A DNA stretch of 64,000 nucleotides from Aphelocoma coerulescens (Eukaryota; Chordata; Aves; Passeriformes; Corvidae): the NCBI RefSeq assembly GCF_041296385.1, contig NW_027183981.1, forward strand, positions 2,358,501 to 2,422,500. The letters run 5' to 3'. The notes beneath the pieces are model-generated. The model saw nothing but the letters and a program-made list of their open reading frames with translations, was not told the origin of the DNA and did not search any database. Shown here in pieces: positions 44,151-55,315 of the stretch; the stretch's first letter is position 1, and each line of letters begins with the position of its first letter. A program made the position numbers and the translations under genes.

Positions 44151-45250
44151 CAGCCCATGGTGACATCAGAGTTCTCTCCAGCCTGCTCAAAAGTAGAGAG
44201 ATCACAGACAGGCATCCACGCTGACATCTCAAGTCTCTCTGGGCTGCTAAAGAGCAGTGAGGTCACATGAGGTCACAGGGCCTCCATGGTGACATGCCAG
44301 GGCTCTTAAATCTTCCACAGACTTGAGAGGTCACGATCAGTCACAGTGGCTGCATGGTGAGAACACTACGGTCTCTATGTGCTCAGGAGCCCATTTGGCA
44401 CAGGCACTCACTGAGGTTCTGTGGTGACATCCCAGTGGTCTCTATGCTCCTAAAGAACACTGAGGTCACAGGCAATCCCAGGGGTTCCATGGCGACATCC
44501 CAGGAGTCTCCCATCTGCCAAACTACACTGACTTCACATGCTGTCACAGGGTCTCAATGGCAACATAACAGGTGTCTCCAGGCTGCTGAGCAGCCGTGAT
44601 GTCACAGGCTCTCACAGGGGTTCCACAGTGACGTCCTAGGTGTCTCCATGCTGCTGAAAAGCTGTAATGTCACAGGCACTCACAGCGGCTCTACGGTGAC
44701 ATTCTGAGGGTGTCGAAGGCTGCAAAAGAACCATCAGGTCACACGCTGTTACAGGGACTCCATAGGGACATCCCCCCAGGTGTCTCCAGGCTGCTAAAAA
44801 GGTTCTTCCTCACAGACACCCAGAAGTGTTCCATTGTGACATCCCAGTGCTCCTAAAGAACACTGAGGTCACAGGCAATGACAGCAGCTTTGTACTGACA
44901 TCCCCCGTGTCTCTAGGCTGCTAAAGAGCTCTGATGTCAGCGGCAGTGACAACGGCTCCATGGGGACATGCCAGGTTTCTCTAAACTGCTGAAGAGCAGT
45001 CAGGTCAAAGGCCCTCCCCAAGGCGTCCATCCTCACATTCCAAAGGGAGCCAGGTTTTTAAAGAGCCCTGAGCTCACCTGCACTCACACGGCTTCCATGG
45101 TGACATCGCAGGGCTCTCTGGGCCTTCTAAGGAGCCCTGACAGTGACAGACGCTCCACGGTCACATCCTAGAAGATTCTGGGCTGCTAAAGACAGGTCAG
45201 GAGCAGTCACGGGCACTCCATGGTGACATCCCAAGGCTCTTTAATCTCCC
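44151..45250 (-). repeat. ~68-bp satellite array, left arm
   Basis: Degenerate tandem monomers around GGTGACATCCCAGG, CTCCATGCTGCTAAAGAG, TGAGGTCACAGGCACTCAC. Spacing of the GACATCCC block is about 65-75 bases. The orientation is opposite to the arrays at 46431, 47755 and 52690. No coding potential is credible, because the short open frames follow the repeat. Confidence 0.7.
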
Positions 45251-45259
45251 TCCTCTCTC

Positions 45260-46430
45260 TCTCACCGCCACCACCGCCACTGCCCCTCTCCTGCGCCTCA
45301 CCACTCCGCACTGCTCCCGGGGAGAGAAGGAGGGAGTCTTTAGGAGCCGCCGGAGTTCCTGCCCCCCGCCCCGCCCCCGGACAGGCAGCAGCGGGAGCTC
45401 TCTAAGCCCGGGGCCCGGGTCTCTAAACCCGCCGTGCCCCTGCCCCGCCTCCCGCCTTCATTTCTGCATCGCTCCCTCGCCCCGCTGCGCTCCTGCTCGC
45501 CCCCGCCGCGGGATGAAGAAGAAGCGCGGGACCGCGGGAAAAACGCCGTAAAACCAAAAGACTCCAAGCGACCCAGCCAGAAATCTTTTCGCAAAGAGAC
45601 GCCGCGCAGCCCCCCGCCACCACCCGCAGCCCGTGCCCAGCCTCACCCGTGCCCGGCTCCCCCTGCTCGCCCAACGCGCCCGCTGCCCCCGCGCAGCCTC
45701 CTCCTCTCCCGGCCGCCGCCGCCGCCGGCCGCGCCTGGGACCCTGGGCGGCGGCGGGAAAAGCCTTTCCCGTGCTGCTCCGCGCCACCGCCGAGCCGGTG
45801 AGGGCGGGGCGGCCTGGGCCGCGCGCGGGCCCTGCAAGGCGGCGCGGGGAGCGAGGGGAAAACAGAAGGAAGGAAAGAAATGCAGAAGAAAAAGCCGCCT
45901 GGGCTGGTGCAAAAGGGAAACAACCAACTACCACGCTCCCCTCTAACACCCCTCCCCATACCCGCACCTCCGCCTCCCGCGCCGAAAAATAAACCACCCC
46001 GCAACAGACACACAAAATTACCTCCTCTCACCTCGCGCAACCAAAGCCGAAAGCCGGCCAAGGGCGCCCGGCCCTGCGCTCTCGCGGCGGGCGGGGGAAC
46101 TCGCGCCGGGGCCGGCGGCTTGGGGCCGGGCTCGGCCGCCCCGACGCGATCCCCGCCGGCCGGGCTGTGTGTGGGGGCTGTGTGGGCTCTGGGGCAGCGG
46201 GGCCGTGGCGGCGCAGGCGGAGCGAAGGGAGGCGGCTCGCCGGGAGCGCGGCGGGGCTGCTGTGGGTGCAACAGAAAACAAACCTTGGGGAAAAAAAAGT
46301 GTTCTGGTAGGGCCTGATGGTGAAAAATGAAGGAGTAGGATTTAGGGGACTGGTACCCCTCCGGGGCAGAGGAGCCCTCGAGCGTCCTGCCCGAGCCGGC
46401 TGCTGCCGGTTTCCTGTGCCATCCCATCTC
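45260..46430. promoter_or_regulatory. CpG island, possible promoter/exon of unknown gene
   Basis: A ~1.2-kb stretch with very high G+C, dense CpG and several GC boxes (CCCCGCCC, near 45368). It has long open frames on both strands (45434-45946 and others), which is expected where stop codons are rare. None shows a recognisable domain. Flanked on both sides by the ~68-bp satellite in opposite orientations. It could be a CpG-island promoter with a first exon, or a GC-rich repeat. Confidence 0.45.
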
Positions 46431-46935
46431 TTTAGCAGCGTGGAGCCCCCTGGAATGTCACCACTGAGGTCCTGTGAGTGCCTGTGACCTCCCAGCTCCT
46501 TAGCAGCCTTGAGACACGTGGGATGTCACCACTGAGACCCTGTTAAGGGCTGTGAGCTCCGTGCGGTTTGCAAATGGGACACTCCTAGGATGTCCCCGTA
46601 GAGCCCCTGGGGTTGTTTGTGCCCTCAGTGTTCTTCAGGAGCACAGAGAGCGCTGGGATGTCCTCATGGAACCCCAGTGAGTGCCTGTGACACAGCGGTG
46701 CCGTAGCTGACTAAAGTCACCTCGGATGTACCCACTGAATGGCTGTGAGTGCCTCTGAGCACACGGGTCTTCATCATCCCCAGAGAGCTCTGGGATGTCC
46801 CCATGGGAGCCCTGTGAGTGCAGGTGAGCTCAGGGATCTTTGGAAACCTCGAACCACCTAGGATGTGAGGATGGAAGCCTTGGGAGTGCCTTTGACCTCC
46901 CTGCCCTTTAGCAGTCTGGAGACCCCTGGGAGCTG
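46431..46935 (+). repeat. ~68-bp satellite array, right arm
   Basis: Reverse-complement orientation of the left arm. GTGAGTGCCTGTGAC-like blocks occur at 46677, 46747, 46814 and 46881, a spacing of 67-70 bases. Confidence 0.7.
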
Positions 46936-46954
46936 TAGCAGGATGCTTTGGGCT

Positions 46955-47036
46955 GGCTGCTTTGCCTTGGAATGTGGTCAAGGCACTTGGACAATGGCTG
47001 CTTTGCCTTGGAATGTGGTCAAGGCACTTGGACAAT
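46955..47036. repeat. 41-bp tandem duplication
   Basis: Two exact 41-base copies beginning GGCTGCTTTGCCTTGGAATG, at 46955 and 46996. The rest of 46936-47754 looks unique and non-coding, with nothing else recognised. Confidence 0.8.
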
Positions 47037-47754
47037 GTCCTATTTACAAAGCTCTCAGGGTGGATTGAGATGAAGCACCATGTGTTGTTTTGGTGTTGGA
47101 TTCTGCTGAAACTCCTTCAGGCAAGTAAGCCAGAATGAAGGTGCTGATAGTGAGGCAAAACATTTGCAGAGAAGCTGCTAAAGTGCCCTGAAGGCCTCTG
47201 CCAGCCAGTCAATCCCTTTCAACTGTAAAAGTGCAGTCCTCTTTGCTAGGGTAGGTTCTTCTAAAATCTTCCTCCTTGGAGTATGTGGAGGTTCCTTCCT
47301 GGCAGTGACGCCCACCAAGGCTACTCCTGGAGGTGAAGAGAAAGAGAGCTGCCACGAGTGTTGGTGTGGGGAGTTAATCGAGCTCTACTTCATAACTGTT
47401 TCTGTTTGCTTGCTGAAATATGACTGCTTCCCTACTGCTTTAATAGAGTGCACTCTATTGTGCTCTACTGTACACTGCCAGGAGCAGGTTTGGATTTTCT
47501 CCTGTGTAGTCAATAATTGTGATCGAGTTCTTTGTGTCAAATAATTTCTCCTACTGAATAATTTGTTTTCTATAAATTGATCTGGTTTGCCATGTTCAAG
47601 TCCTGCTGGACAGAGTTACTGAAACCAGTGACAGTGTGAGGCTGGGCTTGGATGCAGCTGCCCCAGGCTCCTGTCTGTGAGAAGGACCTGAGAAAGCCAG
47701 GGGTCCCTCTGTGCCCCTCGTGACTCAGTGGCCGTGCTGCTCTAGGAGCCTTTG

Positions 47755-48260
47755 TCTGAAGCTGCCACTGCAGCAGCGACAGAGATCCCCAAGGAGCTTG
47801 TGTCACTGCTGGTGACATCAGAGCTCTTGAGCAGCCTGGAGAGCCCTGGGATATCCCCACGGAGCCCCTGGGATTGCTGGTAACCTCAGTGTTCCTCTGA
47901 GCAGAGACCACTGGGATGTCACAATGGCACCTCTGTGACTGACTGTGACAAGAGACCTCTTTTTCAGCCTGCAGATCCCTGGAATGTCCCCGTGGAGCCC
48001 CTGTGAGATCCTGTGACATCAGGGCTCCTCAGCAGCCTAGAGACACCACTGATGTCACAACTGACATCCTGTCGCAGCCTGTGAGCTCAGTCTGGTTTGG
48101 TAGATGGGAGACCCCTGGGATGTCCCCGTGGAGCCTCTGGGATTGCCCATGACCTCGGTGTTCTTTAGGAGCATGGAGACCACTGGGAGGTCTTTCTGGA
48201 ACCCTTTGTTTCAGTGCGTGCCTGAGCCAAATGGGCTCTGTGGCACGTAGAGACCCCTCT
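47755..48260 (+). repeat. ~68-bp satellite array, segment 2
   Basis: Same monomers as at 46431 (TGGGATGTCCCCGTGGAGCC and relatives). Interrupted at 48261 by a retroviral LTR. Confidence 0.65.
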
Positions 48261-48912
48261 TGTAGGAACCAGAGTACCAAGAATATTTCTCTGCCTGTTT
48301 TTAAGGGTTCTTACCCCCCTGAACAACACTTTTTTAGCTTCAAACCTTGGAAAACATTACCAACAGTCAGACAACAACTAGAAAATACAGTGGTGGGAAT
48401 TAGGTGATAGAGTAGTATGTAAGATTGTCACAGGGTTAAAAATGTAGAGGTTTTGGTCTTCTCTTTGTAGTAAATACATAAGAGTAAAAAATATCAAAAT
48501 GGAGGATTGTTGTTGTTCTCAAAACCTTCTTCTCCTTCTTCTACTACTCCATCTTCTGCAGTAAAAGTAGTTTGGAATGATTGGATAGAGAATTCTGCAG
48601 TTCCTGCCCGTGTTACTGAATAATTGGTAGGAAAGTGAAAATAATGTACGTTTTTAGTAACCATTGGTTAAAATAGCTTTAAAAGGCTGTGTAAATCTTG
48701 ATAGGGAGACGCCACTCCTGCTTTTCTGTGCTCTATGCTGTACCTGGGTCACGCTAGTGGCTCTGTTCCTCTGATAAGACTTAATAAACAACTATCTGGA
48801 AGCATTGAAACTCAAAGAAAAGTCTCGGTTTATCTTTGAAACTCCTTGCAAGGACTTTTAGAAAATTCTCTCCCATCAGGAGGGATTTGATTTACAGCAC
48901 AGTTTAGTGTCA
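48261..48912 (+). mobile_element. 5' LTR of an endogenous retrovirus
   Basis: Starts TGTAGGAACC inside the satellite. AATAAA at 48783-48788 is followed by the U5-like part. The end is uncertain: TTACA at 48896 would mirror the TGTA start, and GTGTCA at 48912 is directly before TTGGTGCCC, a possible primer-binding site. A leader with a good splice donor (ACGGTAAGCTG, about 49126) follows, then gag. Confidence 0.68.
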
Positions 48913-49162
48913 GTTGGTGCCCTGTGTTCGGCCTCATCTGAGCAAAGCCACCCAGAATGTTTTGGACAGCAGCGTGCAACCAGAAACAGAAGAAAAGAAA
49001 ACCTTGGAGTCGGCCTTGAAACTCCAGGATCTCTGAACCTCAGTGCACAGGGGGGAGGAGGAGCCATGGACTGCTGGATGGAACCTGGACTGGGATTTCA
49101 CGAGCTGATAACATCTACCAAAACCACGGTAAGCTGTCCAAAACTAGAACAAGAAACAAATT

Positions 49163-49702
49163 ATGGGTGCAGTTCCGTCCCAAGCAGAGGCTAATATAAT
49201 ACATAGTTTTGAAAACCTAGTTCATAACCATCCCTTACCAGCATCTAAAAAAGAAGGACGTTGTTTGCTATCCTGGGTAAAAAGAGAATTTCCTGATGCA
49301 GTAATTGGAGATTTGTATTTACCATCTTTTTGGGAGAATATTAGTTCTATTCTATACCATCACGCCAGTCTAAGAGATGAAACGGTTCAGAAATTAATAC
49401 CACCAGCTAGAGTAATTAATGAAACGCTTATAGAGCTGGCACCTCCTGCTTCTGATGAGGAGGAGATGTTCAAAACTCCCGCGGAGACTGCGCTGACACC
49501 CGTGAGAGCAGCGGGAGAGTCTAAAACCCCGCTCGAACCCTCCCCACCATCAGAGACGTGCGGAGAACGCGCTGTCGGTGCGAAGGTCCCCGGGGCTCCG
49601 GGCACAAGCGGCTCTGAGTCCCTGCAGGCACCGCGGGCCGCGGAGGGGGGAGCGCGGCCATTCCGGAGGCGGAACGGGAATTTCTGCCGGACCCGAAATT
49701 AA
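49163..49702 (+). pseudogene. gag: Endogenous retrovirus gag, matrix-like N-terminus
   Basis: ATG at 49163 begins MGAVPSQ, with the Gly2 and Ser expected of a myristoylated retroviral matrix protein. A globular helical region follows (WVKREFPDAV, YLPSFWENISS), then a Pro/Thr/Glu-rich part. It reads 179 codons to a stop at 49700. The frame is lost in the GC-rich stretch, and the likely continuation is one frame over. Betaretrovirus-like by general form; not identified further. Confidence 0.65.
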
Positions 49703-49707
49703 AACTT

Positions 49708-51342
49708 TTGATCGGTCCGACGGAGGAGCACCATACGGCAACTTTAGAGTTCCCTTCAGGCGCGCAGGCCTGGGGGCAGAGGGGGGTCCCGGCCGCCTCC
49801 CTGAGGACGGACTCAACCTCGGAGGGCGCGGTTTCCATCTCGCCCGAACCACCCGTTACAGCGCAAGTCAGGGGCCGGTCCGTACCTCCCGAACCCGGGC
49901 TCCTCCCATCAGATGAAGCCCGCCCGCGGCCAGGGCCGGTCCCGGAGCTCCCGTCTGTCCCTCCCGCTCCCCCCCGGCCCGGCTCCGCGGCCGCTCCCGC
50001 GTTTGAACGGCCCGCGGCGGCGGCGCCTACTGCTGACGTCACCACTGCCGCCGCTGCCGGCCCAGCTGGACTTCCGCGTTTGCGGAACCTCGCTTCCGCG
50101 CCTGCGCGGTGCGGCAGAACCGCCCCGCCCCCAGGCAGCGCGGTTACCCCGGCAACGCCCCGCCCCCGGCGCAGGCCAAGCCCCGCCCCCGGCTCAGGCC
50201 AAGCCCCGCCCCCGGCTCAGGCCAAGCCCCGCCCCCGGGTCCCGGCCAAGCCCCGCCCCGGGTCCCGGCCAAGCCCCGCCCCCGGTCCCGGCCAAGCCCC
50301 GCCCCCGGCTCAGGCCAAGCCCCGCCCCCGGTCCCGACCAAGCCCCGCCCCCGGTCCCGGCCAAGCCCCGCCCCCGGTCCCGGCCAAGCCCCGCCCTCGG
50401 TCCCGGCCAAGCCCCGCCCCCGGTCCCGGCCAAGCCCCGCCCCCGGCTCAGGCCAAGCCCCGCCCCCGGTCCCGGCCAAGCCCCGCCCCCGGTCCCGGCC
50501 AAGCCCCGCCCCCGGTCCCACCCAAACCCCGGCCCCTCCTCCGGCCCCGGCCCCGGCGTTGCTCGGACCAGCCCCGGCCACCCCCGGTCTCGGCCGCTCG
50601 CCCCGCGCCGCTGGCAGGCACGGACGCCTCGGCTGCTGCGCCGGCACGGCCGGTGGGCACAGCACCTCCAGCCAGCGCTGCGATTCCATCGGCTACTGCA
50701 GCTCCATCGGACAAGCCTTCAGCAGCTACAGCTCCCACCAGCTCTGTGTCAGCACAGCCCCGTCTGCACCGCAGCCACGGCCGAGGGCACAGCCGAGGCA
50801 TTTCAGCAACTACCGGGTCACCATCGCATGTACCCTCCGCCATCCCTCTGACAACACCACTCAGAGAATTACCACGCCAATCACACGATGTTAAATCACA
50901 TCTCCCACACGGTTTCAGCAAGACAAAATCGATTTTATCTCCAGAAGAGAAAGAGGACTTCTTCAAATATATACTGACACCTCTTCCATCACAACAGGAC
51001 CAAGCACGTGTTATCCCTATTGAAAGTGCGGTCTCGGGGCGAGGCATTCCACTTCATGCACATTCTTCTCGAACTTCTCAGGGACGTTCAGCTGACTTTA
51101 TGGGACTTTTTCATCCTCAAGTACCTGTTCAGGACCTCAGTGGGGAGGATATGGTGACCATCACAGCTTCAGAAGGCATTCCTGTATCTTCTCAAGCTTC
51201 ATCTTATTTTTTTACAATGAGCAGTACAACTCCAACTTCTCGTATGCCTTCTTCAAAGCTTCGAATTCCACAACAGGCATCTGATCCCTCATTTTTCCAC
51301 CGTCGCTTTCAGCTTACAGATGACTTTGTTCGTCATCTTTAA
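49708..51342 (+). pseudogene. Endogenous retrovirus gag, proline-rich region with minisatellite
   Basis: 544 open codons. The first ~130 and last ~170 look like a normal Gag inter-domain region (SILSPEEKEDFFKYILTPLP near residue 410). The middle is the 23-bp minisatellite translated as Pro/Arg/Ala. A third piece in another frame (about 51466-51801, with DWSSIRKKGLKGREIFSALW) may be the next part of gag. No capsid, protease, pol or env follows, so the provirus is truncated at about 51785. Confidence 0.45.
50150..50530. repeat. 23-bp GC-rich minisatellite
   Basis: About 16 copies of GCCAAGCCCCGCCCCCGG plus five variable bases (CTCAG or TCCCG). 23 is not a multiple of three, so successive copies cycle through the three frames, and all frames stay open on both strands. 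This explains the several overlapping long open frames here. Confidence 0.88.
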
Positions 51343-51784
51343 TTCCGACTCAGAGAATGTGCAGGACATTCTCTACCTCAAGAGGTTGGTGCACTGGGTC
51401 CCCAGCCCTCACCCATCCCGCATGGTGGCTGTACCCTGTCCAGATCCACTGTACCCTCTCCTCCAGTGTCCAGATCAAAGACACCTGCGATGGCAGGTTC
51501 AGCCACTCCTCGTTTATTACCTTACAGTGCACAACCACGAATACCCTCCCCTATTCCTCATCCAGGAGGGGGAGAAGAAGATGGAATGCATGGATTCTTC
51601 GGTGAAGAAGAACCTGCATCCCTGCAGTCCAATCAAGCTGCAAGCTCACGAAATGCTGGTATGGACATACTTTCACCTGACAAATATGTTTCAAGAGATA
51701 CATCTGCTACAACAGACTGGTCAAGTATTAGGAAAAAAGGACTCAAAGGCAGAGAAATATTCTCGGCACTCTGGGTTCCTACAC

Positions 51785-51900
51785 GTCTGTTATCCCCATA
51801 GAGCCCCTGTCAATGCCCATGACCTCAGAAGTCTTTGGAGGATTAAGAGCCCTGTGATGACACAGGATGTCAGCACGGAGGGCCTGTGATCGGGTGTGAT
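51785..51900 (+). repeat. ~68-bp satellite fragment
   Basis: Satellite sequence (CCCATAGAGCCCCTGTCAAT, GATGTCAGCACGGAGGGCC) resumes where the retroviral gag sequence stops. Confidence 0.55.
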
Positions 51901-52124
51901 CTCATGGCTTGTGGTGGTGCATTCCCCTTCCCTCCCATTTTTCAGCCTCCCCATGATCTGAGAAATGCTGGTTAGGCCTCGGCCTTGACAAACTGCAGCT
52001 TGGCTGAGCTACTCTTGAGCTTATCAAAGACAACGTGTGCTCCCAGCAACTGGTGCTGTCTAATGTGTTCCTGCTTTTTTTTTATTTTAACAGCCTTGGA
52101 AACTTTGTTTGTGCCTGAATGGTA

Positions 52125-52680
52125 AACACTGCGTGCAGGTGTGCATGTCCTCTCTGGAATGTGGGAGAGGGGCTGCTCTCCTGGATCTTTAAGTGCTTTA
52201 CAACTGTAAGTAAGTTATGCTTGTAAGTAAAGTTACTATAGAGGTATGGTGAATCCTGTATGGGTCCTGTTCTGAGGTGTCGGGTTTGAGTTCAGTTCTA
52301 GGTTAAGTGTTGTTTAAAATGAAGTATGGTTGAGTCTAAAAGCTTTTCAGTGTTATTCCACTGCTAAATGGTTAAGTTTAACTTATAAGTTTAAATGTTG
52401 CTACCTTTTAGTTAAGTGAAGTGCTGTTGAGCCTTTAGGCCATGTTCTTTTTATCCTTACTCTTTATATCATCTTGACAAAGACATGCACACACTCACAC
52501 ACATGCACAGATGATTTTCATGGTATTTCATTTTGGATTGACTGACTCTGGATTTTGTTTGTTGCTTTTCCTCGCTGTGCCTTAACCGTTGTGTCAGTAG
52601 TAGAGTGAAGCTTGTCAAGGAACCTTGTCCTGCTGTGGCTTTGATATGAAATCTTTCTTTCCTGATACCTTTCCCATGAT
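52125..52680. repeat. Diverged duplicated segment, copy A
   Basis: Matches 53586-54060 block by block: CAGGTGTGCATGT, GAGGGGCTGCTC/GAGGAGCTGCTC, GTTGAGCCTTTAGGCCAT, CACACACTCACACACATGC, TTTGGATTGACTGACTC. Non-coding; possibly an old LTR or a segmental duplicate. The 51901-52124 gap shows nothing. Confidence 0.55.
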
Positions 52681-52689
52681 TCTTTAAGT

Positions 52690-53275
52690 GATGTTAAAGT
52701 TCCTGTGCCATCCCATCTCTTTAGCAGAATGGAGAGGCCGGGATGTCCCCACGGAGGCCCTGTGGCAGCACGAGTCCTCATGGTTCTTTTGCAGCCTTTG
52801 AGACCCCTGGGATGTCCCCATGAAGACCCTGTGAGTGCCTGTGACATCCCAGCTGTTTGGCAACATGGAACCTCCTGGAATGTCTCCAGGGGCCAAGTGT
52901 GAGTGTCTCTGACATCAGTGCTCTCCAGCAGCAGCAGAGAGCCCCCTGGAATGTCACTGTAGATGGCCTGTGAGTTCCTGTGACATCGTGGCTCCTTAGC
53001 AGTGTGGAGATTGCTGGGATGTTACCCTGGAGGCCCTGGGATTGCCCTTCCCCTGCCTGTTCCTTAGGAACATAGAGAGCCCTGGGATGTTCCCATGGAA
53101 CCCCGGGGAGTGCAGTTGCCAAAAGGGCTCCTTAGCACCTAGAGACACCTCTGGTTTTGCCACGGAGTCACTGTGAGTGGCCCTGCCCTCAGATGTCTTT
53201 GGAAGATGAAAGAGCCCCAGGATGACATGGGATGTCAGCATGGAGGGCCTGTGAGCAGAGAAAGCGGCAGATCGC
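52690..53275 (+). repeat. ~68-bp satellite array, segment 3
   Basis: Same monomers (CCTGTGAGTGCCTGTGACAT, TGGAGACCCCTGGGATGTCC type). It lies between the two diverged duplicate segments. 53276-53585 shows no recognised feature. Confidence 0.65.
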
Positions 53276-53585
53276 AAGTGGGGCCAGGATGAAACCTTGT
53301 TGTGACTAAAGGCCACCCCAGGGGTGCCAAAGGAGCCCCCTGGAGCTGTGCTGGGCCGCAGCAGCGGTGAGCAGCAAAGTCCCTGTGAGTGGGGCCCCTG
53401 TGAGCCGGGAACTCTCCCCTTGGCTGCTCTCGGGGGATCCCTGAAGGACGACGGCTCCTGGGCTGCCGACACCCCCACTCCTGGAGGCCTCAGCCTTTTC
53501 CCTTTGGTGAGAAGATGCCAAGGCATCTGCAGGGAGTATTTCAGTGCCTTGGAGGGGAATTTTTCACAGGTACCTTGTGCAGGCT

Positions 53586-54060
53586 TTTTGTGTGCTTGTG
53601 TGTGTGCAGGTGTGCATGTGCTCTCTGGAAGGCGGGAGAGGAGCTGCTCCCCTGGACACTGAAGTGCTTTAGGTTTGTCCCTAGGTCAGGCCTGTAAGTT
53701 GCTCTTGTGCTGTGGTAAAGCCTGTGTGGGTCCTTTGCTGAGGTGCTGGGTTTCAGGTCAGTTCTAAGTTAAATGTTGTATAGTTGAAGTACAATTTAAA
53801 TGCTATTAGGTGTTGCTCCTCTGCTAAATTGTGGAGTTTAATTTAGGGTATCAATTAAGTTAAATGTTGCTGAGTTTAAGTGCGTTTAAGTCCTCTTGAG
53901 CCTTTTGGCCATCTTCTTTTAATCCTTACCCTTTCTATCCTTTTGAGAGACACACCCACACACACACATACACAGAGACATGCCCTCCTCCGACAGATAA
54001 TTTTCAGTAAACTTCAGTTTGGATTGATTGACTCAGGATTTTTGGTTTTTGCTCTGGGCC
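53586..54060. repeat. Diverged duplicated segment, copy B
   Basis: Partner of 52125-52680, including the CA-rich stretch (about 53950-53975) and TTTGGATTGATTGACTC near 54021. Confidence 0.55.
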
Positions 54061-54149
54061 AGGTGAGGACATGGTGGGACGGCAAACAGGATTGGGGCAG
54101 CAGCACGGCCACAGCAGGAGAGGCTGCGCTGCCTGACTGAGACTGGAAA

Positions 54150-54535
54150 TGGATTCCAGGAATCAGCCATGAACTGCCATGGGAATGGCCTGGGAACATG
54201 AGTGGGAACCACCTGGGATCCTGCCTAGGAACTACATGGGAACCTGTCCAGGGAGCCACCCAGGATCCACCCAGCAACCTCTCCAAGGAACTGCCCAGGA
54301 TCCATGTGGGAACCCACCCAGAATCCTGCTCATGTAACCTCTCTGGAAACCCACCCCAGGAACCTTTCAAAACCCATCAAGGAACCTCCTGAAAATTCCC
54401 AAGGATCTGCCCGAGAACCACCTTGGAACCCACCCAGGCACCCGCCCAGAAACTGCCTGGGACCTGCCTCAGGAACTCCCCCAGCAAATGCCTGGGAACG
54501 GCCCAGAAACCCAAGAAACTTGAAGAAACTCCATG
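54150..54535. repeat. ~20-bp degenerate minisatellite
   Basis: Repeated GGGAACC(T/C)-CCCAGGATCC type units throughout. 54536-55035 holds no feature I can name. Confidence 0.65.
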
Positions 54536-55035
54536 ATTAGCACACATTAAAGCTAAACATCATGAGATTTTTCAGGTTCAGCACAGACTTTCTGTTCAGC
54601 ACCATCAGACTCACAGGCAAGACTCCTTGGGCTACTGGGACCAGCACCACTGGGACTGCAGAGCCTAGGGGGAAGCCCCCAGAGCAAGGGCATTGCTGCA
54701 GAGGGGCCTGGGGTGCACTGAAAGTCCTGAGTGAAGCACTGCTGGAGGTGATGTTCACAGTGTGGAAGGAAGAGGCTGTGGTTTAAGAAGGTGTTTGCCA
54801 TCAGGGTCCCAGACCAGAGCGAGTGAAAAACAGGGAAAAGGGAATCTCCATTGCTGGGAGCTGCCAAATTTGGAAAGGGCAAACATAGTGGGAGAAGTTT
54901 CAGTCTCTTTGTCCTCTTTTCTGCATGAACTCTTCTGATGGTGGGAGGCCAAGAAGAGCTTTGATGCCAGAACTGCTGATTTCTGTTAGGCTTGAGCAAA
55001 TCTCACCCATGCAATATTGTTGGGGGCACACAAGG

Positions 55036-55310
55036 ACTGTCCAGCATGGACTGTTAATGCCACACCCCTCAATATGATTGTCCCTGGTAGTTCTAAAATA
55101 TCCGGGCCTGCAGATTGACCCTTGGGCTGGTGTATCTAAACTGGAACTATCTGTAAAATCAGGAGATTGGTTACAATGGATTGATAAGGCACCACTTAAA
55201 CAGTCCATTTCTGTCCATTACAGAAAATGGACATCTTGAAACCTTATACCATCCCCACACTGACCTACTTGGCAGACCAAACAGATGCCAAAGCAGGGTT
55301 CCTTGAGTCC
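55036..55310 (+). mobile_element. R2: R2 copy 13, 5' fragment
   Basis: Post-catalytic RT region (CCCCTCAATATGATTG, then CAGATTGACCCTTGGGCTGG, then ACTTGGCAGACCAAACAGATG). It is split from its continuation at 56164 by an LTR. Its closest relative here is copy 12. Confidence 0.78.
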
Positions 55311-55315
55311 CTTGG

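Noticed and set aside
45423..46427. Minus-strand 334-codon open frame in the CpG island
   Set aside because: Very high G+C makes stops rare, and open frames occur on both strands with Ala/Gly/Arg/Pro-rich products and no domain.
47305..47544. 79-codon open frame (Cys-rich)
   Set aside because: No alternate evidence, no domain and no coding context between satellite blocks. Likely chance.
48915..48935. Firm assignment of a tRNA primer type for the retrovirus
   Set aside because: TTGGTGCCC is primer-site-like, but the following bases do not match a tRNA end that I can name with confidence.
50150..50530. CRISPR-like array
   Set aside because: The 23-bp units are directly adjacent with no unique spacers, and the setting is a vertebrate genome.
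50144..50689. Minus-strand glycine-rich frame over the minisatellite
   Set aside because: Product of the 23-bp repeat being open in all frames; no evidence of coding.
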